This document shows positions 1-8,632 of a DNA stretch of 64,000 nucleotides, piece by piece (within the stretch, counting starts at the first letter, position 1; each line of letters opens with the position of its first letter). Made by a program: the position numbers and the translations under genes. The notes under the pieces were generated by a model, which was not told the origin of the DNA, did no database searches, and saw only the letters and a program-made list of their open reading frames with translations. The DNA is taken from NCBI GenBank assembly GCA_022842065.1, contig JALHQH010000003.1:124001-188000 (forward strand). Direction: 5' to 3'. This DNA is from Caldilineaceae bacterium (GTDB taxonomy: Bacteria > Chloroflexota > Anaerolineae > Caldilineales > Caldilineaceae).

Positions 1-1123
1 GATCCGCATCGTGTACCATCGAGCGGAATTTATAACAGGCGAAGACCCGACCCTGCTTGCCCACCCGCTGCTGTTGATAGATGATCGGCCCTGGTGAATC
101 TACGCGAATGGCCCATGCAATCAGCGCCATGAGGGGTAAGGTCAACAGGCCAGCCACAAAGGTCAATAGCAGATCCAGCATCCGCTTGAGAATGTAGTTC
201 CAGCCCTGAATCGAGAGGTCACGTGTACTCAGTAGGGGAATCCCGTTGAGCACTTCAACCTGGAGCTGATTCTTGGTCAACTGGAAAACGTCGGGGACAA
301 TCTGCGCGCGCAAGCCTTGCTGTTCACAGAGACGTAAGAGACGTTGCACCACGCGATGGCTCTGCCAAGGCAAACAGATAATGACATTATCGATCGGCTG
401 TTGGGCCAACACCTCAGCAAAATTTTCGATTGGTCCCAGTGCGCGAAAGGGGCCAATATCAGTCTGCCCCTTGGTCGGATTATCATCGAGAAAGCCAACC
501 ACCTGATAGCCCAATTCCGGCCGCGCCACCACCGTGCGCATCACGATCCGGCCGACATCGCCCGCACCGATTAACAAGACCCGCCGCACGCCAACGCCGT
601 AGTGGCGCAAATAGCTGCGCAATTGGCTGATCACCAGCCGACTGAGTCCCAGATAGAGCGTCACAAAGATGGCAGTATAGAGGAACAGAAGCCGGCTATA
701 GGCAAGCGGTTCATAGATCAGGTTGATGCCGCTTAAGATCACGACAGCGAGCGTGCTAGCGGTGCCAATCGTATAGGTCTCTTCGATCAAACTACGACCA
801 GCATGATAGGGGTAAACCGCGGAGAAGCGTAACGAGAGCAGACAGACAACGACCAACAATGCCGCAAAAGGGATATAGGCGAGGATACCAACCCGATTGG
901 CGGGATCAACCAGCCGACCTAACTGTAATTCATAACGGACATAGTAGGCCGTGGCAAAAGCAAACAAAATCAGCAACGCATCCACAACCACCAACAGATA
1001 GGGCCACCAACTTGAATCAATGGTCCGCACAAACGCGGCAAAACGACTCTCACGCACAGCCTTTACCTGGCTGCGCCGGCCAACAGCGCTTGTTGATAGG
1101 TTGACATTATGAATAGTTGCCAT
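1..1123 (-). CDS. Polyprenyl glycosylphosphotransferase (exopolysaccharide sugar transferase), 3' end off window
   Basis: I read this frame directly; it stays open from an ATG at 1123 to the window edge (374 residues, C-terminus missing). After a short cytoplasmic N-terminus come about four hydrophobic segments, then a nucleotide-binding-like domain (RRVLLIGAGDVGRIV), then a fifth membrane stretch and the start of the bacterial sugar transferase domain (RMLDLLLT, VDSPGPIIYQQQRVGKQGR, YKFRSM). That order is the WcaJ/TIGR03025 type, which moves a sugar-1-phosphate from a nucleotide sugar to undecaprenyl phosphate and starts capsule or exopolysaccharide repeat synthesis at the inner membrane. 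The two glycosyltransferase genes upstream on the same strand fit that role. The family is clear; the sugar is not. Confidence 0.9.
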   Translation of the reverse strand, partial: MATIHNVNLSTSAVGRRSQVKAVRESRFAAFVRTIDSSWWPYLLVVVDALLILFAFATAYYVRYELQLGRLVDPANRVGILAYIPFAALLVVVCLLSLRFSAVYPYHAGRSLIEETYTIGTASTLAVVILSGINLIYEPLAYSRLLFLYTAIFVTLYLGLSRLVISQLRSYLRHYGVGVRRVLLIGAGDVGRIVMRTVVARPELGYQVVGFLDDNPTKGQTDIGPFRALGPIENFAEVLAQQPIDNVIICLPWQSHRVVQRLLRLCEQQGLRAQIVPDVFQLTKNQLQVEVLNGIPLLSTRDLSIQGWNYILKRMLDLLLTFVAGLLTLPLMALIAWAIRVDSPGPIIYQQQRVGKQGRVFACYKFRSMVHDAD

Positions 1124-1161
1124 GTCTACTAGTCTACCACATTAGCCTGCAAAGATAGAAG

Positions 1162-2301
1162 TCACACAAACAGCCATTGATAGACATCCAGCGTCTGTTG
1201 CGCACTTTTTTGCCACGAAAATTGGGCAGATTGGCGCAAACCTTGCTGTTCTAAATGTTGGCGTAAGTTTAGTGTCTCGATCACTCGCTGCAAGTGGACA
1301 ACCAGTGCAGCTTCGTCAGTTGGTGGAAAGGTCAAGGCGGCACTTCCCACAATTTCTAATAAACTGGGAATCGCACTACAAATAACCGCAGTCCCACAGG
1401 CCATCGCTTCAAGGACTGGCAGCCCAAAACCTTCCAACAGGCTAGGATAGATAAAAAGTTCGGCGGCGCGATACCAGTCGGCCAACTCGATATCGGGGAT
1501 AAAGCCGGGGAAGGTGACCACTTCCTGGAGCGCTAGCGCGGTCACCAACTGAAAAATCTCGTCGTAATACCAGCCCTTGCCACCGGCGATTATCAACTTT
1601 ACTTCCTGATCAGCTAGTGATGCCACTTGTCGCCAGCGCGCATACGCCTTGATTAGCAGCGGCAGATTTTTGCGCGGTTCCAGGGTGCCTAAATAGAGCA
1701 TGAAGCGCTGGGGCAACCCATGCTTACGGCGAAACGCTTCAATTGCCCCAGCTTCGCCCCGCGTAAAATGGGGCGCAACCCCATTGTGAATCACCGTAAT
1801 TTTCGCCGCTGGGATCTGAAAACACGCCTGTAGATCCTGGGCGGTTTGGCTGCTCACCGCGATGATATGACGGGCGCGCACGACACTGGCACGGCAAAGT
1901 TGGGTGAGGTACCAACGACGCAGCGGTTGCAACGTCTCCGGCGCACGCACAAAGCTGAGGTCGTGGACCGTGACCACGCCTGGGCGGCCCGTTGTCAACG
2001 GGAGGACATTGACCAGCCCGTGAATCAGGTCGGTGTGGTGCTGCAGCAGACGCGCGGGTAAGAGCAGTTGTTCCCACACAATGCGCACGGGTGGGCGCTG
2101 GGTAGGCAAGCGGCTTTGGATCAACGTCACACCGGGGATGGTTAGATCGACAGCGGGTACATAAGCGGTGAGATGGAGATCATTGCGCGTTTGGGCCAGC
2201 GCGCCCAACGCTTGCAGCAGCTGACGGCTATATTGGCTGACACCGGCGTTGCGATAATCATCACCGGCCCCGATCAACTGGGCATTGAGGGCAACACGCA
2301 T
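1162..2301 (-). CDS. Glycosyltransferase family 4 protein
   Basis: A 379-residue GT4 (GT-B fold) enzyme expected to transfer a nucleotide-activated sugar to a growing glycan in the cytoplasm. The C-terminal half shows the donor-site pattern LYLGTLEPRKNLPLLIKAY, then PSLLEGFGLPVLEAMACG with the conserved E-x7-E arrangement. The open frame extends to 2448, but that part lies inside the upstream gene in another frame. The family N-terminus MRVALNAQLIG begins at 2301, five bases after the neighbour's stop, so I chose that ATG. It is probably co-transcribed with 2307-3440 and with the sugar transferase at 1-1123. Acceptor and sugar cannot be told from sequence. Confidence 0.88.
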   Translation of the reverse strand: MRVALNAQLIGAGDDYRNAGVSQYSRQLLQALGALAQTRNDLHLTAYVPAVDLTIPGVTLIQSRLPTQRPPVRIVWEQLLLPARLLQHHTDLIHGLVNVLPLTTGRPGVVTVHDLSFVRAPETLQPLRRWYLTQLCRASVVRARHIIAVSSQTAQDLQACFQIPAAKITVIHNGVAPHFTRGEAGAIEAFRRKHGLPQRFMLYLGTLEPRKNLPLLIKAYARWRQVASLADQEVKLIIAGGKGWYYDEIFQLVTALALQEVVTFPGFIPDIELADWYRAAELFIYPSLLEGFGLPVLEAMACGTAVICSAIPSLLEIVGSAALTFPPTDEAALVVHLQRVIETLNLRQHLEQQGLRQSAQFSWQKSAQQTLDVYQWLFV

Positions 2302-2306
2302 GGGGT

Positions 2307-3440
2307 TTATCTGGTTGCTCCTGTGGTTGCTGCTGTTTGGCCATGCGCCAACCGCCGGTAAACGCCGACCGTCTGCTCGGCAATGGCGGCCATCGTATAA
2401 TGCTGTAGGGCACGTGTCCGCCCGGCCGCGCCCAACTGCTGCCGCCAACCTGGTTGGTCAAGTAGCTGTTGCAAGAGCGCGGAGAGCGCGGTCACATTAT
2501 CTTCAGGAAAAATCAAGCCGGCGTCCCCAATGACATTGGGGATTTCGCCACTGTTGCTGCCGACGACCGGCACGGCACAGGCCATGGCTTCAATCAGCAC
2601 GCGGCCAAATTGTTCTTTCCAATTGGGGCGCGTGCGACTGGGTAGGACAAAGAGGTCCAAATCGTGGTAGAATGTGGCCATTGCTTCGCTGGCAATCCGG
2701 CCACGCCACTCGACTTGGGTGGCAATGCCCAGTTGATCGGCCAGAGTATGTAGTGCCCCCCCCTGCTCCCCTTCCCCGGCGATGATCAGCCGCCATGCCC
2801 CGCGTAAAGCAGCACAGGCGCGCAACAGGAGATCGATACCCTTTTCCGGCAGTAGCCCGCCGGCATAACCGATGCGGCAGCAAGGGACGGGTGTCTGCGC
2901 ATTGGTCGGTGGGCCAAAGAGGCGCGGATCAACTCCAAACTGGGGAATGACCGCAATCTCGCCCCGATAGCCTTTTTGGGTGAGAATGGTGGCCGCCGCC
3001 TGGTTGCCGGCAATCGCCAGCGCCGCATAGCGATAATTGGCCTGCTCCAACCAGCGAAAGGGCGGTGGATAGGTACGGTGTAGATTTTGCCAGGTGAAAA
3101 AGGTGCCGGCCGCCCCGATTTTGGCCGCGGCGCGCAGCCCAAGCCAGGTGGCCAGATTATAGGGTTCTTCATCCATGTGGACGATGTCAGGCTGTAGCCG
3201 GGTCAACTCACGAGCCAGGGTGGGATAGTAGTGCAGGTGATAGTTGCCATTCAAGCGCAGCGGGATCACCTTGAGGGCATATTGGTCAGCCGGTCGTAGC
3301 TCGGCCAGTTGGGTGCCGCGGCGGTCACGCCAGGCGGGCGGAATCAGCACCGTCAACTCGACCCCCAGCCGAGCGATGGCCGCAGCCTTGCGTTGATAGG
3401 CCCCGACCACCAGGGCTTTGCTGACCATGACGACGCGCAT
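2307..3440 (-). CDS. Glycosyltransferase family 4 protein
   Basis: A 377-residue GT-B glycosyltransferase. The N-terminal acceptor domain begins MRVVMVSKALVVGAYQRKAA and has HMDEEPYNLATWLG. The C-terminal donor domain has GYAGGLLPEKGIDLLLRA, VEWRGRI, and the E-x7-E region around FGRVLIEAMACAVPVVGS followed by EIPNVIGDAGLIFPE. It is the first gene of the three-gene minus-strand glycan group ending at the window edge. The start is the first ATG of the family-like N-terminus; no strong ribosome site is visible. Like its neighbour it probably adds one sugar of an exopolysaccharide repeat unit. Confidence 0.88.
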   Translation of the reverse strand: MRVVMVSKALVVGAYQRKAAAIARLGVELTVLIPPAWRDRRGTQLAELRPADQYALKVIPLRLNGNYHLHYYPTLARELTRLQPDIVHMDEEPYNLATWLGLRAAAKIGAAGTFFTWQNLHRTYPPPFRWLEQANYRYAALAIAGNQAAATILTQKGYRGEIAVIPQFGVDPRLFGPPTNAQTPVPCCRIGYAGGLLPEKGIDLLLRACAALRGAWRLIIAGEGEQGGALHTLADQLGIATQVEWRGRIASEAMATFYHDLDLFVLPSRTRPNWKEQFGRVLIEAMACAVPVVGSNSGEIPNVIGDAGLIFPEDNVTALSALLQQLLDQPGWRQQLGAAGRTRALQHYTMAAIAEQTVGVYRRLAHGQTAATTGATR

Positions 3441-3553
3441 AGATTTGATTATAGGGGTACGCAGTGTATATCAGCAAGTTTATAGCGGAGGTGTACTGCT
3501 TAACCAGTTCGCTTGTCTCAAGCTCGGCACCGCTAGAAAATCTTTGTCGGTTG

Positions 3554-3952
3554 TCAATCTTGTAACTCTGTTTGTTCATGTGTGAGGCTGGCTGCTTTCA
3601 TTTTTGCCTCAATTGTTGCCCATTCCTGATCCCACGCGGCGGCATCAAAATCAGGGTCTGTTCTATTGTTGGTATCAGTTAAATGCTCAGCCAGTTTGCC
3701 ACTGCCGACATGAATGTGTTCTGCATTTGAAGGCTTACCTTTAATGCCCAAGATAAATTCTTCAAGCGCAGCAGCGTCATCAAGCGAATTTTGTTTGTCC
3801 TGTTTTACGCTGGGTTTCTCGTGTTGAACATCTGCGGCCGTCAGAATCAGGACACGTACAGCGCTACCGGGTGGAATGTGTTCGGCATATTCGGCTGGAA
3901 TTTCGACGTAACCAGTTTCGGTGATTTGGGTTGCAAACTCATAAGCATACAT
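3554..3952 (-). CDS. Antitoxin-like protein of unknown function, apparently solitary
   Basis: A 132-residue acidic protein with a strong ribosome site (AAGGAGG eight bases before ATG). The N-terminus (MYAYEFATQITETGYVEIPA, then HIPPGSAVRVLIL) has the short beta-strand pattern of AbrB/SpoVT-like antitoxins and of small antitoxin-like proteins common in Cyanobacteria and Chloroflexota. The C-terminal half is charged and has a WDQEWATIEAKMKAAS segment, as in antitoxin C-termini that wrap a partner. No toxin-sized gene follows before 3440. It may be an orphan antitoxin or a stand-alone regulator. Function is inferred only from pattern. Confidence 0.6.
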   Translation of the reverse strand: MYAYEFATQITETGYVEIPAEYAEHIPPGSAVRVLILTAADVQHEKPSVKQDKQNSLDDAAALEEFILGIKGKPSNAEHIHVGSGKLAEHLTDTNNRTDPDFDAAAWDQEWATIEAKMKAASLTHEQTELQD

Positions 3953-4031
3953 CTTCTGGTCCTCCTTTCCACTGCCTTTGCAGTGATACTATCTTGGTCT
4001 ATTGTAGCCTAAACAGAAGGGGAAATCAATC

Positions 4032-5060
4032 GTGAAAGCAGCAATTTTTCAGGGTGTTAGCGAAATTGCCATCGCCGAGGTCGCGCAGCAACCGCCGCCA
4101 CCGGGTTATGCCGTGGTGCAGGTGAAGCAAGCGGGCATCTGTGGCAGTGACCTGCATAGCTACTTCGGCCATTGGTCGCAATCTCACACCTTTGCCCACG
4201 GCCATGAGAGCTGTGGCATTGTCACTGCGCTGGGGGAAGGGGTGACCAATGTGCAACTTGGTGAGCGGGTGGTAATCGAATGCTTCTCCCATTGTGGCGA
4301 ATGCGTTTACTGCCGCACCGGCCACTACAACCACTGTCTGCAACGGCGTGGGGTTTCGCATGAACAACATGGTGGCTTTGCCGAATATACCACCGCCCAT
4401 GCCTCAGCGCTCTTTTCCATTCCAGACACGATGAGTGATGAAGAGGGTGCGCTGGTCGAGCCCTTGGCCGTAGGCGTGCGTGCGCTAGCCCAGGCGAATG
4501 CGACCCATCAGGATCGAGTCGCGATTATCGGCGGCGGGACTATTGGTCTGCTTTGCCTGGCTGTGGCCAAAGCCAATGGGGTCAAGGAGACGCTGATCAC
4601 GGTCAAATACGCGCAGCAGGCGCAGTTGGCCAGGGAATTGGGGGCGGACCATGTGATTGACATCACGCAGACCGATGTCAAAGCGGTGGTGAAGGAATTG
4701 ACGGCTGGATTAGGGATGGATGTGGTGATCGAGACGGTGGGTGGGGCAACTAATTTTAACGATGCGCTGGCCATTACCCGCAAGCGCGGACGGCTCGTGT
4801 TGGTCGCCGGCTATCACGGCGCGCTCGAAGTTGATCTCAGCCGCATCGTCTGGTCCGAGGTGTTGGTGACTGGCTCCAACTGTTATGGCTACAGTGGCTT
4901 GCAAACCGACTTCGCGGCGGCCATCGAGCTGATCGCCACCGGCAAAGTCGATATCACGCGCATCGTAACCCACCGTTACGGGTTGTCACAAGTGGCCGAA
5001 GCATTTCGGGTGTCTGCTGATAAAAATTCGGGGGCGGTGAAGGTACATTTGCAGCTTTAA
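4032..5060 (+). CDS. Zinc-dependent medium-chain alcohol/polyol dehydrogenase
   Basis: A 342-residue medium-chain dehydrogenase/reductase, probably oxidising a sugar alcohol or sugar acid with NAD(P). Catalytic zinc ligands are visible as C37 (GICGSDLH) and H58-E59 (GHES). The structural zinc site is C88, C91, C94 and C102. The nucleotide fold follows with VAIIGGGTIGLLCLAVAK. The start is GTG at 4032, after AAGGGG. It is convergent with uxuA and separated from it by a perfect palindrome. The neighbouring uronate genes suggest a substrate such as idonate, galactitol phosphate or sorbitol, but the exact one is not shown. Confidence 0.85.
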   Translation: MKAAIFQGVSEIAIAEVAQQPPPPGYAVVQVKQAGICGSDLHSYFGHWSQSHTFAHGHESCGIVTALGEGVTNVQLGERVVIECFSHCGECVYCRTGHYNHCLQRRGVSHEQHGGFAEYTTAHASALFSIPDTMSDEEGALVEPLAVGVRALAQANATHQDRVAIIGGGTIGLLCLAVAKANGVKETLITVKYAQQAQLARELGADHVIDITQTDVKAVVKELTAGLGMDVVIETVGGATNFNDALAITRKRGRLVLVAGYHGALEVDLSRIVWSEVLVTGSNCYGYSGLQTDFAAAIELIATGKVDITRIVTHRYGLSQVAEAFRVSADKNSGAVKVHLQL

Positions 5061-5068
5061 AGTGTAGG

Positions 5069-5120
5069 GAAAGTAGCATCATAGGGGCATGGTATACCAT
5101 GCCCCTATGATGCTACTTTC
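5069..5120. terminator. Perfect 52-bp palindrome between convergent genes
   Basis: The two 26-base halves (5069-5094 and 5095-5120) are exact reverse complements with no loop bases. The element starts nine bases after the alcohol dehydrogenase stop and includes the uxuA stop codon and its preceding codon on the other strand. Its position suggests bidirectional transcription termination or protection of 3' ends. There is no clear T tract. Confidence 0.75.
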
Positions 5121-6192
5121 CATGTTCAATCATCGTAACGGCAGCGCGCATCCAGCCCAGGGCATAGGCCATGCCCGCATGCCAGGGCGCGGCACATTCC
5201 AACAGCGGGGTGTGATCAGGGATCAGCACGCCGTCGAAGCCGTTTTTATGCAGAATACGCAGCACTTCGATCATGTCGGTGTCGCCGTCGTCGACAAACA
5301 TCTCGTGGTAGTTTGGGACCTTGCCGTGGACATTGCGCAGGTGAACGTAGGCCAGTTTGCCGCTGCGGCTATAGCGATCCACCGTGGCATAAACGTCGGT
5401 ATCGGGCATCTCGGAAATGGTACCGACACAGAATTCAATCGTGTTGACCGGGCTGGGCTTGCGATCAAGCACCCGTTGAAAGTGATCACCACTGGTGACC
5501 AGGCGCGCAGTGTCGCGCAGAACAGGCAGCGGCGGATCGTCGGGGTGGAAGGCAAGCTTAACCCCTGCTTCCTCGGCCACAGGGATGATCTCATCCAGGA
5601 AGTAACCCAGCCGTTGCCAGATTTCGGTGGCCGAGACTGGTGCCATCACATCACCAGGTTCAGCGCGGTTAAAGCGGTCAACATCGTAGACCATGTTCCA
5701 GACCATACCGCCCTGGATCGGCTTTTGGGGTGGATTCTGAAAACCGACTGATTTGGCATCACCGCGCGCAAAAGGCCCTTCGCTGCGGCCAAAGACGCCG
5801 GCCAGCGTAAAACAGTAGCCCATCGTGGGGATGCCGACGCGTCCCAGCGTACGCACAATCTCCTTGAGGTGACTGAGCTGGGCATCACGTTTTGGCCCGT
5901 CGAGCAACACATCGTACCAGTGCGCTGGGGCAAAGTTCTCTAACGCTTCCAGCTCCAACCCTTCGCTGTTGACCAGCGCTTTTAGATCGCGCAGCCCTTC
6001 ATAACTCCAAATTGGATCGTCAGCTTCGGAGATGCCAAAGCCGGCATCGGCATTGTCCGAGGTGATAATCTTGTCACCGCGGGTAAAGTGACCGGGCAAG
6101 TGGGCAACAATATGGGTACAGCCCGCCTGTTTGGCAAAGCGTAGATTTTCCGGCGTCAACAGCGCCCGGTAGAGACCGAGGCCAAGTTTCAT
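5113..6192 (-). CDS. uxuA: Mannonate dehydratase
   Basis: A 359-residue TIM-barrel enzyme of the UxuA family, which dehydrates D-mannonate to 2-keto-3-deoxygluconate in glucuronate breakdown. Typical features are MKLGLGLYRALLTPENLRFA at the start, ALENFAPAHWYDVLLDGPKR, GIPTMGYCFTLAGVFGRS and GGMVWNMVYDVD. Further on are FHPDDPPLP and FCVGTISEM, which carry metal-binding residues, and VHLRNVHG. The ATG has GGAG seven bases upstream and overlaps the stop of the preceding oxidoreductase (ATGA), so the two are translationally coupled. The family is clear; a related sugar acid as substrate cannot be excluded. Confidence 0.9.
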   Translation of the reverse strand: MKLGLGLYRALLTPENLRFAKQAGCTHIVAHLPGHFTRGDKIITSDNADAGFGISEADDPIWSYEGLRDLKALVNSEGLELEALENFAPAHWYDVLLDGPKRDAQLSHLKEIVRTLGRVGIPTMGYCFTLAGVFGRSEGPFARGDAKSVGFQNPPQKPIQGGMVWNMVYDVDRFNRAEPGDVMAPVSATEIWQRLGYFLDEIIPVAEEAGVKLAFHPDDPPLPVLRDTARLVTSGDHFQRVLDRKPSPVNTIEFCVGTISEMPDTDVYATVDRYSRSGKLAYVHLRNVHGKVPNYHEMFVDDGDTDMIEVLRILHKNGFDGVLIPDHTPLLECAAPWHAGMAYALGWMRAAVTMIEHGK

Positions 6193-7208
6193 CGGTTCGC
6201 TCCTTGGTGAGGAATTAGGATTGGAAATTCTTCTGTTACATGTACCGGCCTTTGCTCGGCAATCGAGCGTTTGAGGGCGGCTTCAAATTGGAGTTCTTGG
6301 AGGCCAGCCAACCCTGGCACAGGTGGTGGTGCTCCGACGCGGATACTTTCTAGGTAGGCGTTGATCGCTTTGCCAAAGGAGGCGCGATATTGATCCCAGC
6401 GTGAGATGTTGCGGCTAAGGGCGTGGACGGTGTGGCGTTCGTTGGCATAGTCGATCAGCTCCAGATCGCCATCAAGGTCACGCATGGCAATCCGACCGCG
6501 CTCAAAACAGAGCGTTAACTCATAGAGCGGCAGCTTAAAGTCAATCCCGCAACTGCCGATGATCGTGCCAGTGGCTCCATTGGCCAATTGTACAGCAGCC
6601 GTGACATTACGCACATTGTCGCTGCCCATACACGGGCCGGCGTCGGGGGCCGCCAACGCCGTAATCGTTGCCGCTTCGCCCATAAACCAGAGGATCAGGT
6701 CGATACAGTGGCTCCAACAGGCATAGTGAACCAGCGCCGTGAAATGAACGGGGCGGCCCAGGTTGTGCGCTTCAAGTAAGGCGCGTGCCTTTTGCGTCTG
6801 GTCAAAAAAACGATAGTTGAAGACCATCGCCGTCTCGATGTCGGCGGCCTGGGCACTGGTCAACAGGGTGTGTGCTTTGTTGAAATCATCTTCGGTGACG
6901 GCGGCCTGCCCTTGCTGCGCCACGAGGGGCTTTTCAAAAAAGAGGCGACGCGGCTGCAAGGTCAACAGTTCCTGAGTGATCGCATAGCGCGCCGTTTCCG
7001 AAGTGAGCACCAGGACAGCATCGGGATCGTCGGCCATAAGCATGGCGAGTGAGTCCGCAACCTGACCACCAAATTGCGCGGCGGTGGCTTGTGCTTTCTC
7101 ACGTGTCCGGTTGTAGTAACTAAGCGTCACATCCTCATTTTTGGCGATGGCGGCGAGATAGTTCTGGGCGACTTTGCCGGTGCCCACGACGGCAATTTTC
7201 ATCGACAT
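6189..7208 (-). CDS. Gfo/Idh/MocA family oxidoreductase
   Basis: A 339-residue NAD(P)-dependent oxidoreductase. The Rossmann domain opens MSMKIAVVGTGKVAQNYLAAI, and the EKP motif used by this family appears as FFEKPLVAQ. The C-terminal substrate domain has VHYACWSHCIDLILWFMGE, where the H and D/E residues fit a catalytic role. The first ATG has AAAGG five bases upstream and is preferred over the second ATG two codons later. It is coupled to uxuA by a four-base overlap, so it probably acts in the same sugar-acid route, for example interconverting a keto acid and a hydroxy acid. Confidence 0.85.
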   Translation of the reverse strand: MSMKIAVVGTGKVAQNYLAAIAKNEDVTLSYYNRTREKAQATAAQFGGQVADSLAMLMADDPDAVLVLTSETARYAITQELLTLQPRRLFFEKPLVAQQGQAAVTEDDFNKAHTLLTSAQAADIETAMVFNYRFFDQTQKARALLEAHNLGRPVHFTALVHYACWSHCIDLILWFMGEAATITALAAPDAGPCMGSDNVRNVTAAVQLANGATGTIIGSCGIDFKLPLYELTLCFERGRIAMRDLDGDLELIDYANERHTVHALSRNISRWDQYRASFGKAINAYLESIRVGAPPPVPGLAGLQELQFEAALKRSIAEQRPVHVTEEFPILIPHQGANR

Positions 7209-7321
7209 TCGGACCTTTCTATGCTTGTGTGTGCGCTTACGATAGATGGCTGTCTCTGCATTGTAACGCAGTTGGAAAGAGGAAGCAATGTCGATTTGTG
7301 ATTGAGATTATAGATCAAATA

Positions 7322-7373
7322 TAGGCCAGCGCTATGTGCTTGACGACGTTGTCAAGCACATAGCGCTGGCCTA
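7322..7373. repeat. 23-bp perfect inverted repeat
   Basis: Arms 7322-7344 and 7351-7373 are exact reverse complements with a six-base loop. The element lies in the 380-base gap downstream of the desaturase and upstream of the Gfo/Idh gene, both on the minus strand. It could terminate desaturase transcription. It has no T tract and may be a small mobile hairpin. Confidence 0.6.
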
Positions 7374-7406
7374 CAGGTGAGTGCGGTTTAAATCGCGCGC
7401 CGGTTA

Positions 7407-7562
7407 ATTATACTGAAGTCAAGTTGAGAACCGGCGTTTTGCTGGCTAACGGGATCGCGTGCGTCGCACTGACCGCCAACTGTTTCCAGTCCGCTAGATT
7501 CTTTGGTCAGTGCGACGCACGCTGACCGAAACTAGGGGTCTCATTCTGATTTGAGTATAGCA
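7407..7562 (+). mobile_element. MITE-like element A, copy 1 (156 bp)
   Basis: This block recurs in inverted orientation at 51943-52098 with only one differing base over 156. It contains an internal 18-bp perfect inverted repeat (7457-7474 and 7505-7522) and imperfect terminal inverted repeats starting TATACT. It has no coding capacity. The ends abut TA dinucleotides, as for Tc1/mariner (IS630)-mobilised elements, but a target duplication cannot be proved because the two copies share the flanking bases. Confidence 0.7.
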
Positions 7563-7588
7563 CACGCCGAACATGCTTTAATGGTGGA

Positions 7589-8632
7589 TTATGCCACCGA
7601 GGTTGCCAAGTGGCGGGCCGCCGAGGCTTCGCCAAAGGTAACTAGCCGTTGATGTTCTTCATCCCACAGCGTCAACGAAGCTGTCGCCAGGCTGTTGCGG
7701 ATGGTCAGTTGCACGACACGCTGAAAGAGGGGGTTCTCGGCGTGACATTGTTCCAGGCGATAGTTGGGGATACGCGGGCTCAGGTGGTGAATATGGTGAA
7801 AGCCAATATTGCCGGTGAACCATTGGAGCACACGTGGTAGTTTGTAATAAGAGCTACCATGCATAGCCGCCAGCGTGTAATCCCATTGCGGTGTATGTTC
7901 CCAATAGGTGCGCTCGAATTGGTGTTGGACATAGAAGAGCCAAGTGCCAACTGTGCTGGCGATCACAATGATCGGCAGGTTGATCAGCACCATTTGCTGC
8001 CAACCCAAGAACGCAATTTCGATCCCCCAAAGAATGCCCAACGCCAGATTCGTCCACCAGACCGAAGCCTTTTCACCATGGCGCCAGCTATCAAGACCAC
8101 CGATTGTCATGCGGCCAAGAATGACGAAGTTAATCGTCGGGGCAACTGTAAAGAGGAAAAAGGGATTGCGAAAGGCACGGTAGACAATACGTTTCCAGAT
8201 GCTGGCTGCCCAGTACTCTTCCGTCGTCAGCGTCCAGATGTCACCGATCCCACGTTCTTCCAACTCGGCATGATGGGCGTGATGGGTAGCGTGGCTTTTG
8301 CGCCAATATTTATAGGGCACCATGGAAAAGAGGCTACAGGCCATCCCAACCCAGTCATTGGCTTTGCGTTTCTTGAAAAACGAGCCATGTCCGCAATCAT
8401 GTTGAATAATAAAGATGCGCACCACAAAGCCGGCGGCAGGGATGGAAAGGAGCAAGGTCAACCAGTACCCAACAGAATAGGTGGCGACCATCAGGCCAAA
8501 ACAGAGAAAGAAGCCACCAAAGGAGTTAATGATCTGCCAGATACTCAGGCGCAGATCGGGCTGTTGATACTTTGCGACGAGCGCTTGCCATCCGGCGTAA
8601 TTGGCCGAAGACGAGTGTACTTTTGTGTTCAT
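7589..8632 (-). CDS. Membrane fatty acid desaturase
   Basis: A 347-residue membrane di-iron acyl-lipid desaturase of the DesA (omega-6/delta-12) type. All three histidine boxes are present: HDCGH at about residues 78-82, HATHH at 114-118 and HHIHH in the C-terminal third. Hydrophobic hairpins lie before the first box and between the second and third. The open frame reaches a TTG at 8686, but that codon has no ribosome site. The ATG at 8632 (MNTKVHSSS) follows AAGAG and gives the usual N-terminus. It introduces double bonds into membrane lipid acyl chains, probably for fluidity control. It stands alone, with repeat-rich DNA downstream. Confidence 0.9.
   Translation of the reverse strand: MNTKVHSSSANYAGWQALVAKYQQPDLRLSIWQIINSFGGFFLCFGLMVATYSVGYWLTLLLSIPAAGFVVRIFIIQHDCGHGSFFKKRKANDWVGMACSLFSMVPYKYWRKSHATHHAHHAELEERGIGDIWTLTTEEYWAASIWKRIVYRAFRNPFFLFTVAPTINFVILGRMTIGGLDSWRHGEKASVWWTNLALGILWGIEIAFLGWQQMVLINLPIIVIASTVGTWLFYVQHQFERTYWEHTPQWDYTLAAMHGSSYYKLPRVLQWFTGNIGFHHIHHLSPRIPNYRLEQCHAENPLFQRVVQLTIRNSLATASLTLWDEEHQRLVTFGEASAARHLATSVA

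Noticed and set aside
2302..2448. Upstream extension of the first GT4 protein
   Set aside because: The residues are a shadow of the neighbouring GT4 C-terminus, and the family N-terminus begins at 2301.
5089..5751. A 220-residue plus-strand open frame opposite uxuA
   Set aside because: It is antisense to a clearly conserved gene, has no ribosome site or family pattern, and its composition is typical of a shadow frame in G/C-rich DNA.
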